NCBI GenBank assembly: GCA_002256345.1
Contig: NKIY01000002.1
Span: 558,001 to 622,000 of the forward strand
Direction of reading: 5' to 3'
Origin: Bradyrhizobiaceae bacterium PARB1
GTDB lineage: Bacteria; Pseudomonadota; Alphaproteobacteria; Rhizobiales; Xanthobacteraceae
Length of the DNA: 64,000 bases
Made by a program: the position numbers and the translations under genes. Numbering within the stretch: the stretch's first letter is position 1; every line of letters begins with the position of its first letter. Positions 8,596 through 20,335 of this stretch are shown piece after piece. The notes under the pieces are model-generated. The model made no database searches. It had not been told where the DNA came from and saw only the letters and a program-made list of their open reading frames with translations.

Positions 8596-10425
8596 ATGGC
8601 GGACGCTTCCGGTTTTAATTTGGGACACGCAATCGTCCTGCTGGGTGCGGCCACCGTCGCAGTGCCATTGTTCAAGCGCCTCGGGCTTGGCTCCGTCCTC
8701 GGCTATCTCACCGCCGGCCTTGCTGTCGGGCCATTCGGCCTCGGCCTGTTCAACGATCCCGAGACGCTGCTGCATACCGCCGAGCTCGGCGTCGTCATGT
8801 TCCTGTTCATCATCGGGCTGGAGATGCGCCCGTCAAAGCTGTGGAAGCTGCGGCGGCAAATCTTCGGCCTCGGCGCCGCGCAGGTGGTCACCTGCGGCTT
8901 CCTGCTTACGCTGGTCGGCATGGCTGCCGGCCTCGCCTTCCCCGTCGCCATGATCGGCGCCATGGGTTTTGTGCTGTCCTCCACCGCGGTCATCATGCAA
9001 CTCCTGGAGGAGCAGGACGAGACCACCTCGCCCGAAGGCCAGCGCGCCATCGCCATCCTGCTGCTGGAGGATCTCGCCATCGTCCCGCTGCTGGCGCTGG
9101 TTGCCATCTGGGGCGCGGCCGATGCCCCCGCGGCCGCGAACGCAAAACCGATGTGGCAGAGCGTGGCCATCGCCCTCGCCGGCCTCGCCGCGCTGCTGGC
9201 GGCCGGCCGCTGGTTGCTCGATCCGTTCTTCCGCATCATCGCCCGCGCCGGCGCGCGCGAGGTGCTCACCGCCGCTGCGCTCCTCGTGGTGCTCGGCTCG
9301 GCGGTGTTCATGCAGAGCGTCGGCCTGTCCATGGCGATGGGCGCGTTCCTCGCCGGCGTGCTGCTGTCGGAGTCCAATTTCCGGCACCAGCTCGAGGCCG
9401 ATATCGAGCCGTTCCGCGGCATCCTGCTCGGCCTGTTCTTCCTCAGCGTCGGCATGTCGCTGAACCTGCGCATTGTCATGGATGAATGGATGATGGTGCT
9501 GGGCGGCGTCCTCGCCTTCATGATCGTCAAGGCCATCGGCATCTATGTGATCGCGCGCCTGACGAAGTCGGACCACGCGGCCGCCAGCCACCGCGCCGCA
9601 TTGTTCGCGCAAGGCGGCGAATTCGCCTTCGTGCTCTATGCGGCAGCGCTCGCCGCCGGCATCTTCGATGCCCGCGCCTCCGCCGTCATGAGCGCCATCG
9701 TGATCCTGTCCATGGCGCTGACGCCCATCGTGCTGCTTGTCCACGCGCAGATGCGTTCCGCCGCGCCTGTCTCCATGGACGGCGTCGATCCGGCCGACGG
9801 CCTGCGCGGCCGCGTGCTGTTCATCGGCTTCGGCCGCTTCGCGCAGGTCGCGACCCAGGCCCTGCTCGCGCGCAATATCGAACTGTCGCTGATCGAAAGC
9901 GACGTGGACATGATCCGCGCCGCCGGCAATTTCGGTTTCAAGGTCCATTACGGCGACGGCACCCGCCTCGACGTGCTGCACGCCTCGGGCGCCGCCACTG
10001 CCGAGGCAATCCTGGTCTGTGTCGACAAGCCGGAGGCGGCGGACAAGATCGTCGAGCTCTGCCGCTCGGAATTCCCGCTCGCAAAGCTCTATGTCCGCTC
10101 CTTCGACCGCGGCCATTCGCTGCGGCTGATCCATGCCGGCGTGGATTTCCAGATCCGCGAAACCTTCGAGTCCGCGCTGCTGTTCAGTGAAGCCGTGCTG
10201 ACGGGCCTCGGCCTCGACGAGGACGCAGCCCGCGAGGCCATCACCGAGGTCCGCGAGCGCGACGAGCAGCGCGTGGAGCTGGAGCTGATCGGCGGCCTGG
10301 AAGCCGGCCGCAAACTGATCCGCGGCAACGCCGAAACGCCGGAGCCGAGCCCGTTCTTCAGGACGAAGGTGGTGAGTGCGGAGAGGACGGATGCGAACGC
10401 GCTGGAATCAGCCGCCAAGCCGTAA
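8596..10425 (+). CDS. CPA2 family monovalent cation:proton antiporter with RCK (TrkA-N) domain
   Basis: 609 residues. Residues 8-390 carry about twelve membrane helices of the sodium/hydrogen exchanger fold (for example GYLTAGLAVGPFGLGLF, FLFIIGLEMRP, AILLLEDLAIVPLLALVA). A cytoplasmic Rossmann domain follows from about residue 400 (GRVLFIGFGRFAQVATQALLA, a G-x-G-x-x-A nucleotide-binding turn), ending near 530. This is the KefB/KefC architecture: K+/H+ exchange gated by a nucleotide or glutathione adduct. Whether it is a glutathione-gated KefC or a different CPA2 member cannot be read from the sequence. ATG at 8596 follows GAAAGAGGTG. Confidence 0.92.
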   Translation: MADASGFNLGHAIVLLGAATVAVPLFKRLGLGSVLGYLTAGLAVGPFGLGLFNDPETLLHTAELGVVMFLFIIGLEMRPSKLWKLRRQIFGLGAAQVVTCGFLLTLVGMAAGLAFPVAMIGAMGFVLSSTAVIMQLLEEQDETTSPEGQRAIAILLLEDLAIVPLLALVAIWGAADAPAAANAKPMWQSVAIALAGLAALLAAGRWLLDPFFRIIARAGAREVLTAAALLVVLGSAVFMQSVGLSMAMGAFLAGVLLSESNFRHQLEADIEPFRGILLGLFFLSVGMSLNLRIVMDEWMMVLGGVLAFMIVKAIGIYVIARLTKSDHAAASHRAALFAQGGEFAFVLYAAALAAGIFDARASAVMSAIVILSMALTPIVLLVHAQMRSAAPVSMDGVDPADGLRGRVLFIGFGRFAQVATQALLARNIELSLIESDVDMIRAAGNFGFKVHYGDGTRLDVLHASGAATAEAILVCVDKPEAADKIVELCRSEFPLAKLYVRSFDRGHSLRLIHAGVDFQIRETFESALLFSEAVLTGLGLDEDAAREAITEVRERDEQRVELELIGGLEAGRKLIRGNAETPEPSPFFRTKVVSAERTDANALESAAKP

Positions 10426-10507
10426 CCTGGATCGAACGCGGTGCAATCCGGGCCCGGCGCTTCAACGGGCTCGAGTTACCAGTCCATCGCTCTTGGAGTG
10501 ACAGCAG

Positions 10508-10753
10508 ATGAACAAACCGGAACAATCCGCGCCGCTTCAGTGGGCGCGCATGTTGGGTTACAGCATCCTAGCTCTGATACTCATTGCGATAGCCTTTCTT
10601 GCCTCGCAAGCGGCAAGCCTGACCGGCCCAGTAGGAGGTGGCCAAGGCGTTCGAGAGATTTTCACCGTTATTTCTGCGGCACTCTGGGTCATATTCGCTA
10701 TAGGCGCGATATTGCTCGCCCGACACCTGCTCAAGAGTTACCCCTCAACGTGA
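10508..10753 (+). CDS. Small membrane protein with two predicted membrane helices
   Basis: 81 residues, with AGTGACAGCAG upstream as a weak ribosome binding site. Two hydrophobic helices are visible: MLGYSILALILIAIAFLAS (about 14-32) and IFTVISAALWVIFAIGAILLA (about 50-70), separated by a Gly-rich loop. No family recognised. It lies 82 bases after the antiporter gene and starts a run of three small membrane-associated genes ahead of gyrA. Confidence 0.55.
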   Translation: MNKPEQSAPLQWARMLGYSILALILIAIAFLASQAASLTGPVGGGQGVREIFTVISAALWVIFAIGAILLARHLLKSYPST

Positions 10754-10803
10754 TCAGGGCTCCAACTGTGATGGAATGGCATCGCGAGATGCTGTAGTGG
10801 ATC

Positions 10804-11373
10804 ATGATCAGATCTATGGATGATCCAATGTGGGCCGACATGCAAATATTCTGGTACGTCGTAATACTTGTAGGCGCACTGATTGTCGCTGGCGGCGGAC
10901 TTATGTCGTCGATTGAGACCAAACGATCTGGAGATCGCGACCAGGCTGAATTGAGGGGCCGTTACGAAGCGGTGCAAGGCGAGCTCAAGAAATTCGAAGC
11001 TACGCTAGACAAGCACACGACCAAAGTACTGGATGCTGTCAGCGCGAAGCCAGATGAAAATTGGCGGTCCATTCAACTCGACAATTTCCCATCCCAGGTC
11101 GCGGACTATGCTCTGGTGCTCTTCCGATCAAGTGGCGGGCGTATAGCGGGAAAAGTTCGATTGAAGGGGTCAAAGGCTGAGACACTCTTCTCAACCTCGG
11201 CGAATAATAATATTCCGCTGGCGGTGCCAAACGCCTGGGATCCGAGCACTGGAAACTATCGAACCCCAACAACTCTTGAGTACGTTGTAACAACGGCAAC
11301 AAACCCCGAGGCGAGATTGACGGTCCTGACCGCCGGCTGGATCGACTCTCGGGGAACGGAGCCACACCTATAA
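10804..11373 (+). CDS. Membrane-anchored protein of unknown function
   Basis: 189 residues; ATGs at 10804, 10816 and 10828 are all possible. A single membrane helix lies at about residues 15-35 (IFWYVVILVGALIVAGGGLM). A charged, probably coiled-coil stretch follows (about 45-80, RDQAELRGRYEAVQGELKKFEATLDK). The C-terminal 100 residues look like a beta domain (YALVLFRSSGGRIAGKVRLKG). No family recognised. Base composition looks less GC-rich than the housekeeping genes around it. Confidence 0.6.
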   Translation: MIRSMDDPMWADMQIFWYVVILVGALIVAGGGLMSSIETKRSGDRDQAELRGRYEAVQGELKKFEATLDKHTTKVLDAVSAKPDENWRSIQLDNFPSQVADYALVLFRSSGGRIAGKVRLKGSKAETLFSTSANNNIPLAVPNAWDPSTGNYRTPTTLEYVVTTATNPEARLTVLTAGWIDSRGTEPHL

Positions 11374-11458
11374 GCTCCAGCGCTGACGAATAAAGATCGA
11401 GCTAGATGCGGCGTTTTTCGCAATGCGGCTTCAGCCGGCTTGTTGATACGCTTCCTGC

Positions 11459-11713
11459 ATGACGAAAGAAAAGTCGGACTTGCTCGGTCGCATACCCTAC
11501 GTCGTAGTAACCACAACGATCACGATGGTCGGCGTGCTCATATGGCCCGCTATTATGGGACAGTGGCAGTTCGCGCTGATCACGATCCCGCTGTTCTTTG
11601 TTTTTGCCCAGGTGGTGAACTGGCGAGTTTTGCGCAAACGCAACCTTCCGTTTTGGGCTAAGTTCGACGATATCAGACGTGCGACCAATACACCTCCGAA
11701 CCCGCGGCCCTGA
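11459..11713 (+). CDS. Small membrane protein of unknown function
   Basis: 84 residues. Two hydrophobic helices, about 12-30 (YVVVTTTITMVGVLIWPAI) and 35-52 (FALITIPLFFVFAQVVNW), are followed by a basic tail (RVLRKRNLPFW) that would face the cytoplasm by the positive-inside rule. No recognised domain. It ends 88 bases before the 3' end of the convergent gyrA, with a hairpin terminator between. Confidence 0.5.
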   Translation: MTKEKSDLLGRIPYVVVTTTITMVGVLIWPAIMGQWQFALITIPLFFVFAQVVNWRVLRKRNLPFWAKFDDIRRATNTPPNPRP

Positions 11714-11739
11714 GCAAGAAGCGCGTGTCTCATCCGTAC

Positions 11740-11767
11740 AAAGCCCGCAGCATGACCGCGGGCTTTT
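11740..11767. terminator. Hairpin terminator between convergent genes
   Basis: Stem AAGCCCGC / GCGGGCTT around a loop with CATGA, followed by TTTT on the plus strand; the minus strand reads into gyrA's downstream side. Nearly the same hairpin, including the loop, occurs at 2009-2036. Confidence 0.8.
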
Positions 11768-11800
11768 GGTTCGTACGTCACAGGACTGGTGCGGCGAGCT

Positions 11801-14554
11801 TCAGCCCTCCGCCACCGGCGCCTCGCCGCCCGCTTCAGGCTCCTCGCCCTCGCCGGCCTCGCCAATATGCTCCACCGAGACCACATGTTCGTCATCCGCC
11901 GTGTTGAACACGATGACGCCCTGGGTCGAGCGGCCGGCGACGCGGATGCCTTCGACGGGACAGCGGATCAGCTGGCCCTTGTCGGTGACCAGCATGATCT
12001 GGTCGCCGTGTTCCACAGGGAATGAGGCGATCAGGTTGCCGTTACGCTCGTTCACCGACATGGCGACGATGCCTTTGCCGCCGCGGCCGGTGGTGCGGTA
12101 CTCGTAAGACGAGGTGCGCTTGCCATAACCGTTGATCGACACGGTGAGGACCACCTGCTCTGCGGCGCCCAGCTCCGCATAACGCTCTTGCGAGAGCTGC
12201 AGCGCGCCGGAAGTCTCCTCGCCCTCTGCCTCGACCACCGGCTCCTCAGCCACAGCCTCGCCCGCCACCGCGCGGCGCATCTTGAGATAGGCGGTGCGCT
12301 CGTCAGAGGTCGTCTCCACATGGCGCAGGATCGACAGCGAGATCACCTTGTCGCCTTCGGCGAGGGCAATGCCGCGCACGCCCATGGAGCTGCGCCCCTG
12401 GAACACACGCACATCGGTGACCGGGAAACGGATGCACTGGCCGCCGCCGGCGGTCAGCAACACGTCGTCATGCTCGGTGGCGATCTGCACGTCGACGATG
12501 GCCTCGCCGTCGTCCAGCTTCATGGCGATAATGCCCGAACGTCTGACATCGACGAAGTCCGACAGCTTGTTGCGCCGGACATTGCCGCCGGTCGTGGCGA
12601 ACATCACGTCCAGCGTCTCCCAGGTCGCCTCGTCCTCGGGCAGCGGCATGATGGTGGTGATGCGCTCGCCCTGCTCCAGCGGCAGGATGTTGATCATCGC
12701 CTTGCCGCGTCCGTTCGGCGGCGCAATCGGCAGGCGCCAGACCTTCTCCTTATAGACCTGGCCGCGCGACGAGAAGAACAGCACCGGCGTATGCGTGGAA
12801 GCCACGAACAGGCGGCTGACAAAATCCTCATCCCGCGTGGCCATGCCGGAGCGGCCCTTGCCGCCGCGGCGCTGCGCCCGGTAAGCCGAGAGCGGTACGC
12901 GCTTCACATAGCCATGATGCGACACCGTCACCACCATGTCTTCGCGCTGGATCAGGTCCTCGTCCTCGACCTCGCCTTCCTGCTCGATGATCTCGGTCTT
13001 GCGCGGCGTCGCGAATTCGGATTTCACCGCGCCGAGCTCGTCCTTGACGATGCCCTGCACGCGCGCGCGCGAACGCAGGATGTCGAGATAGTCGGCGATC
13101 TCCACGGCGAGCTTGTCGAGCTCGTCGGAAATTTCCTCGCGGCCGAGAGCCGTGAGGCGTGCGAGGCGCAGGTCGAGAATGGCCTTGGCCTGTTCGAAGG
13201 ACAGGCGAGCCGTGCCGTCTTCCTCCAGGCGATGGCGCGGATCGTCGATCAGCGTGATCATCGCCGCAACGTCCTGCGCCGGCCAGCGGCGCTCCATCAG
13301 GATATCGCGCGCAGTGGTCGGATCCGGCGAGGTCCTGATGACACGAATGATCTCGTCGATATTGGCGACGGCGATCGCGAGGCCCACCAGGATATGCGCG
13401 CGGTCGCGCGCCTTGTTGAGCAGGAACTTGGTGCGGCGGGTAACGACCTGTTCGCGGAAGGCGACGAAGATCGACAGCAGGTCCTTCAAATTGAAGACCT
13501 GCGGACGGCCGCTATCCAGCGCCACCATGTTGGCGCCGAAATTGGTCTGCAGAGGCGTGAACTTGTAGAGCTGGTTGAGCACGATATCCGGCACGGCGTC
13601 GCGCTTCAGCTCGACGACCACGCGATAGCCGTCGCGGTCGGATTCGTCGCGCAGGTCCGAAATGCCCTCGATCTTCTTCTCGCGCACCAGTTCGGCGATG
13701 CGCTCGACCATGGTGGCCTTGTTCACCTGATACGGCACTTCGGAAATGATGATCGCCTCGCGATCCTTTCGCGCAGGCTCGATCGACACCTTGCCGCGCA
13801 TCACGATGGAGCCACGGCCGGTGTTATACGCCGAGCGGATGCCGGCGCGGCCGAGAATGATGCCGCCGGTCGGGAAATCCGGGCCCGGAATGATCTTGTT
13901 GAGATCGTCGATGGTGAGCGAGGGATCGTCGATCAGCGCCACGCAGGCGTCGATACATTCACCGAGATTGTGCGGCGGAATGTTGGTCGCCATGCCCACG
14001 GCAATGCCGCCGCCGCCATTGACCAGCAGGTTCGGGAATTTCGCGGGAAGAACCTTCGGCTCTTTTTCCGAAGAGTCGTAGTTGTCCTGATAGTCGACGG
14101 TGTCCTTGTCGATATCGTCGAGCAGCGTCTGCGCGATCTTGGTGAGGCGCGATTCCGTGTAACGCATCGCGGCCGGCTGGTCGCCGTCGATGGAGCCGAA
14201 ATTGCCCTGACCGTCGATCAGCGGCACGCGCATGGAAAAATCCTGCGCCATGCGGACGAGCGCGTCATAGACCGACTGGTCGCCATGCGGATGATACTTA
14301 CCGATGACGTCGCCGACGGTGCGCGCCGACTTGCGGAACGGCTTGTTATATTCGAAGCCGTTCTCGTACATCGCATAGAGGATGCGCCGGTGCACCGGCT
14401 TGAGGCCGTCGCGCGCGTCGGGCAACGCACGCGCCACGATCACGCTCATGGCGTAATCGAGATAGGACCGCTTCATCTCGTCGAGGATGGATACGGGACG
14501 GATATCCGAGGGAACCGGCGGCTCCCCGGGCTTCTGGTCTTCGTTGTCGGACAA
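11801..14554 (-). CDS. gyrA: DNA gyrase subunit A
   Basis: 917 residues, starting from TTG at 14554 with GGAAA upstream; this start places the conserved [18 protein letters not shown] segment at the expected distance from the N-terminus. GyrA cuts and rejoins DNA in the A2B2 gyrase that introduces negative supercoils. The catalytic Tyr is Tyr132 in [10 protein letters not shown]. The GyrA-box QRRGGKG opens the C-terminal beta-pinwheel. The C-terminus carries a long acidic tail ([14 protein letters not shown]) and an extra acidic loop ([10 protein letters not shown]). In the quinolone-binding helix (residues 88-98) the position equal to E. coli Ser83 is Gln93, while the Asp87 equivalent is kept (Asp97). 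Confidence 0.97.
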   Translation of the reverse strand: MSDNEDQKPGEPPVPSDIRPVSILDEMKRSYLDYAMSVIVARALPDARDGLKPVHRRILYAMYENGFEYNKPFRKSARTVGDVIGKYHPHGDQSVYDALVRMAQDFSMRVPLIDGQGNFGSIDGDQPAAMRYTESRLTKIAQTLLDDIDKDTVDYQDNYDSSEKEPKVLPAKFPNLLVNGGGGIAVGMATNIPPHNLGECIDACVALIDDPSLTIDDLNKIIPGPDFPTGGIILGRAGIRSAYNTGRGSIVMRGKVSIEPARKDREAIIISEVPYQVNKATMVERIAELVREKKIEGISDLRDESDRDGYRVVVELKRDAVPDIVLNQLYKFTPLQTNFGANMVALDSGRPQVFNLKDLLSIFVAFREQVVTRRTKFLLNKARDRAHILVGLAIAVANIDEIIRVIRTSPDPTTARDILMERRWPAQDVAAMITLIDDPRHRLEEDGTARLSFEQAKAILDLRLARLTALGREEISDELDKLAVEIADYLDILRSRARVQGIVKDELGAVKSEFATPRKTEIIEQEGEVEDEDLIQREDMVVTVSHHGYVKRVPLSAYRAQRRGGKGRSGMATRDEDFVSRLFVASTHTPVLFFSSRGQVYKEKVWRLPIAPPNGRGKAMINILPLEQGERITTIMPLPEDEATWETLDVMFATTGGNVRRNKLSDFVDVRRSGIIAMKLDDGEAIVDVQIATEHDDVLLTAGGGQCIRFPVTDVRVFQGRSSMGVRGIALAEGDKVISLSILRHVETTSDERTAYLKMRRAVAGEAVAEEPVVEAEGEETSGALQLSQERYAELGAAEQVVLTVSINGYGKRTSSYEYRTTGRGGKGIVAMSVNERNGNLIASFPVEHGDQIMLVTDKGQLIRCPVEGIRVAGRSTQGVIVFNTADDEHVVSVEHIGEAGEGEEPEAGGEAPVAEG

Positions 14555-14673
14555 GGTTGTTTCCGGTCAGATTCGGGAACGACTCATATAGCGCAAACCG
14601 TGTCCGCAGGCCACCCCGACGACCTCCGGGACAGGCGATTTTCCACCTGACTTTTCAATCGGTTACGAGGCCT

Positions 14674-14752
14674 GCCGCAAGACTGCCGCAAGAACGCGAA
14701 ATCGCGCGAAACGGCGCAAATGGCGTGCGAATTCTTGCGGCAGACTTGCGGC
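14674..14752. repeat. Large inverted repeat between the DUF2306 gene and gyrA
   Basis: Left arm 14674-14694 and right arm 14732-14752 are 21-base reverse complements with one mismatch, built on repeats of CTGCCGCAAG. The 37-base loop contains a further small hairpin (CGCG-AAAT-CGCG). It lies just after the stop of the DUF2306 gene and 120 bases before the gyrA start, so it may act as a terminator for the former, as part of the gyrA leader, or as a supercoiling-sensitive cruciform. No T-run follows, so it is not a standard terminator. Confidence 0.8.
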
Positions 14753-14764
14753 CGTTGCGGCAAC

Positions 14765-15169
14765 TCAGTGGCCAAACACCACCGTGTGCATGACGCGCCC
14801 TGGCACCAGCGTGAACACACCTGCAATCACCAGCGCGCCGACGAAGATCGACACCATGGTGATGGCATGCGCCCGGACGCGATGCCTGCGCGCGCGGAGC
14901 ACTCCGACCACCAGCATGATTGGCACAAAGATCGAGAGCAGATGGATCGGACTCCAGTTGCGCCAGAGCCGATAGCTATGGCCGTGAATCCAGAACGAGC
15001 TGATTGCGGTGACGGCCAGCAACAGCACCCATAGCCAGCCTATCACCCGATGCGACAGCGTGCCCTTGGGCGCTACGAGTTGAACGATGCCGAGCGCAAA
15101 TCCGGCCATCGCAGCAAAGGCGTGCAGCGGGATCGGTGCGGCGGCATCGAGCAGCGGCTGGAGGGACAT
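14765..15169 (-). CDS. DUF2306-type membrane protein
   Basis: 134 residues from the ATG at 15169 (MSLQPLLD). Four hydrophobic helices are visible (about 12-32, 42-60, 76-96 and 107-128). The pattern, with HAFAAMAGFALGIVQLVAPKGTLSHRVIGWLWV including conserved His and HRxxG, matches the DUF2306 family of small inner-membrane proteins; conserved His residues could ligate haem (inference). Function is unknown. It reads toward gyrA, separated by a long inverted repeat. Confidence 0.75.
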   Translation of the reverse strand: MSLQPLLDAAAPIPLHAFAAMAGFALGIVQLVAPKGTLSHRVIGWLWVLLLAVTAISSFWIHGHSYRLWRNWSPIHLLSIFVPIMLVVGVLRARRHRVRAHAITMVSIFVGALVIAGVFTLVPGRVMHTVVFGH

Positions 15170-15351
15170 GTGACCACCGATCCAAGAGGGTTCTTCCGGA
15201 CTATTCTTGCACAAATCTTTCCAATGTAAAGATGATGCGGTCACTCATGTTGTCGCAGCCATCGCACCCCAAATTCATCCGATCTCAAAAACAAAACGCG
15301 CCGCGAGCAGTGGCTCGCAGCGCGCTGACACGTTGCTGGCAATGCGAGTAA

Positions 15352-15867
15352 TCAGAACGGAATATCGTCGTCCATGTCGTTGCGACCGCCGGCCGGCGCG
15401 GCGGCCACGCGGCGCTGCGGCGGGCTCGACTGGGCGCCACCAAAGCTCTGGCCACCGCCAAAGTCGCCGCCCATATCGTCGCCGCCATAACCGCCACCGC
15501 CCGAACCACCGCCGCTGCGGCCGTCCAGCATGGTCAGGGTCGCATTGAAGCCCTGCAGCACGATTTCAGTGGTGTATTTCTCGACGCCTTGCGGATCGGT
15601 CCATTTGCGGGTCTGCAACGCGCCTTCGATGTAAACCTTGGCGCCCTTCTTCAGATACTGCTCCGCCACCTTGGCGAGGCCTTCGCTGAAAATCACCACG
15701 CGATGCCACTCGGTCTTTTCCTTGCGCTCGCCGGTGCCCTTGTCGCGCCAGGTATCCGACGTCGCCACCGTGAGATTGACCACCGGATTGCCGTTCTGCA
15801 TGCGGCGAACCTCAGGATCCTTGCCGAGATTGCCGACCAAAATCACCTTGTTGACGCTACCCGCCAT
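15352..15867 (-). CDS. ssb: Single-stranded DNA-binding protein
   Basis: 171 residues. The OB fold occupies residues 1-110 ([42 protein letters not shown]), followed by a Gly-rich linker ([16 protein letters not shown]) and the acidic tip MDDDIPF that recruits replication and repair partners. It coats single-stranded DNA in replication, recombination and the SOS response. A LexA-type box lies 168 bases upstream (16035-16049). In many alphaproteobacteria ssb is divergent from uvrA; here an outer-membrane protein gene lies between them. Confidence 0.97.
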   Translation of the reverse strand: MAGSVNKVILVGNLGKDPEVRRMQNGNPVVNLTVATSDTWRDKGTGERKEKTEWHRVVIFSEGLAKVAEQYLKKGAKVYIEGALQTRKWTDPQGVEKYTTEIVLQGFNATLTMLDGRSGGGSGGGGYGGDDMGGDFGGGQSFGGAQSSPPQRRVAAAPAGGRNDMDDDIPF

Positions 15868-16034
15868 GCCACTCTCCTAACTCTCGAATCTGAATTGCTG
15901 ATCGGATGCCGACATCCGCGCCCGCCACTCTTCGCCGGGCCGTGCGCAACCGCTGCCGAGATCGACCCTATACGGTCCGCACCCGCCGGACGTCCCCACC
16001 ACGCGGGTTATCCACCACGAGATGACTGTAGCGC

Positions 16035-16049
16035 GTTCATTATCTGTTC
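16035..16049 (-). promoter_or_regulatory. SOS box (LexA operator) upstream of ssb
   Basis: Exact match to the alphaproteobacterial LexA operator: GTTC, seven bases, GTTC on the plus strand (GAAC-N7-GAAC on the coding strand of ssb). It sits 168 bases before the ssb start. LexA control is inferred from the match and from the gene's role. Confidence 0.75.
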
Positions 16050-16327
16050 TCAAGTACGTGCAGTCGGCCAATATGTGGCGGTATCAGGGCAACGCCGCTC
16101 GAATGGTTCTGCGGTTTGTGGCGGCATACGCACCGCACAACCGACGCAGACGCCTGTTTCTGCTTACCTTTTCTTAATCCAGAACAAAGCGAACAACGTA
16201 TACGAGTGTGGCTTTTGAGTGACTGCTTTATGGATAGACTCGCGTATATTTCGACCGTCGATTGTATTTTGGCGTTCGCGCCGGGGAATGGTTTCGCCGG
16301 GAAACTGAAGGCTTGGGGAGATTCCGA

Positions 16328-17053
16328 ATGAAGAAGATTTTGCTCGCTACCGCCGCCCTCACCATTCTGGGCGCCGCTTCGGCTTCCGCAGCTGACCTGG
16401 CTGCCCGTCCCTATACCAAGGCGCCGCCGATGGCTCCGGCTGTCGCCTATAACTGGTCGGGTTTCTATGCTGGCGTGATGGGCGGCTATGGCTGGTCGGA
16501 TCGCGTGCGCGTGGACGGCTTTGTCCTACAATCGAACGATCTCAAGGGCGGTTTCGGTGGTGGCACCATCGGCTACAACTGGGCGATCCCCGGTGGAAAT
16601 TGGCTCTGGGGCCTCGAAGTCGATGCGGCCGCGTCGGATATGAAGTATGGGGAATCCGGCGTCATTGCCACGATCCCCTACTCTTTCGAAGACAAGATCC
16701 GCTCCTTCGGTAGCGTGACCGGCCGCCTCGGCGTCACCAGCGGCCCGGCACTCTTCTACGTCAAGGGCGGCTATGCCTGGGCTGACAACCGCATTTCGCT
16801 CGCTGTCGGCCCGATTGGCTATACGGAGAGCAAGGTTCACTCCGGCTGGACCGTTGGCGGCGGCGTCGAATACATGTTCGCTCCGAGCTGGTCGCTTAAG
16901 GGCGAATATATGTACGCCGATTACGGAAACTCGAATTATCTTCGCGCATTCGCCCCCACCACGGGCGTCGATCTCGGCCTGACCACGCACACCGTGAAGG
17001 GCGGCATCAATTACCACTTCAACTGGGGTGGCCCGGTCATCGCCAGATACTGA
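16328..17053 (+). CDS. Outer membrane beta-barrel protein (Omp25/Omp31-like)
   Basis: 241 residues. Residues 1-21 form a clear signal peptide (MKKILLATAALTILG...ASA). The mature protein starts ADLAARPYTKAPPM, a typical rhizobial/Brucella Omp25-like N-terminus, then NWSGFYAGVMGGYGWSD opens an eight-strand barrel with alternating hydrophobic and aromatic residues. It ends in YHFNWGGPVIARY, with an aromatic last residue as expected for BamA recognition. Such small barrel proteins sit in the outer membrane and have structural or adhesion roles. ATG at 16328 follows GGGGAG. A strong terminator follows the stop. Confidence 0.9.
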   Translation: MKKILLATAALTILGAASASAADLAARPYTKAPPMAPAVAYNWSGFYAGVMGGYGWSDRVRVDGFVLQSNDLKGGFGGGTIGYNWAIPGGNWLWGLEVDAAASDMKYGESGVIATIPYSFEDKIRSFGSVTGRLGVTSGPALFYVKGGYAWADNRISLAVGPIGYTESKVHSGWTVGGGVEYMFAPSWSLKGEYMYADYGNSNYLRAFAPTTGVDLGLTTHTVKGGINYHFNWGGPVIARY

Positions 17054-17074
17054 GCTTCCAGAAGACCCACCTCG

Positions 17075-17104
17075 AAAAGGCCGGCAGCAATGCCGGCCTT
17101 TTTC
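17075..17104 (+). terminator. Rho-independent terminator of the Omp gene
   Basis: AAAAGGCCGGC, loop AGCAAT, GCCGGCCTTTTT: a perfect GC-rich stem followed by a T-run, 22 bases after the Omp stop codon. Confidence 0.92.
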
Positions 17105-17150
17105 TTTGCGCCGGTTTTTCTTTGCGCTGGCTTTTACTTTGCGCCGGCCC
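17099..17150 (+). repeat. Short tandem repeat downstream of the Omp terminator
   Basis: About three imperfect copies of a 16-17 base unit, TTTTTCTTTGCGCCGG, with single-base changes between copies and a decayed fourth copy (CCCTTCCCTTGCGC). It begins in the T-run of the terminator and may have grown by slippage. Confidence 0.7.
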
Positions 17151-17230
17151 TTCCCTTGCGCATGCGCCCGTGCAACCCCATAGCCAACAAAGTGTTGGAG
17201 ATCGGGAGCGGGCACTGGAAGTCCCGCCCC

Positions 17231-17245
17231 GTTCTTGCTATGTTC
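17231..17245 (+). promoter_or_regulatory. uvrA: SOS box (LexA operator) upstream of uvrA
   Basis: GTTC-TTGCTAT-GTTC, the exact alphaproteobacterial SOS motif, 90 bases before the chosen uvrA start. uvrA is a standard SOS gene, so LexA repression is the expected control. Confidence 0.88.
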
Positions 17246-17334
17246 CAGCAACAGACAATCGGCGTTGATCCCGGTGCCCGCCGGTGAGACGCGCCCGCAT
17301 GTGGCGCGCGCGGCGTGCCGGGGAATGCATTGCG

Positions 17335-20310
<2,976 letters not shown>

Positions 20311-20335
20311 GACGAGAGCTTCTCGCGGCAGCCGA

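Noticed and set aside
8833-10134. A 433-codon frame opposite the antiporter gene
   Set aside because: Composition is His/Glu/Ala/Arg-rich and repetitive, as expected for the reverse of a membrane protein; no supporting motif.
12188-14650. A very long open frame (about 820 codons) on the plus strand opposite gyrA
   Set aside because: It mirrors the coding strand of gyrA in a high-GC genome, where antisense frames stay open. The protein is His/Arg/Asp-rich without any recognisable domain.
16328-17053. A candidate porin operon with uvrA
   Set aside because: A strong terminator at 17075-17104 and an SOS box before uvrA show that the Omp gene and uvrA are separate units.
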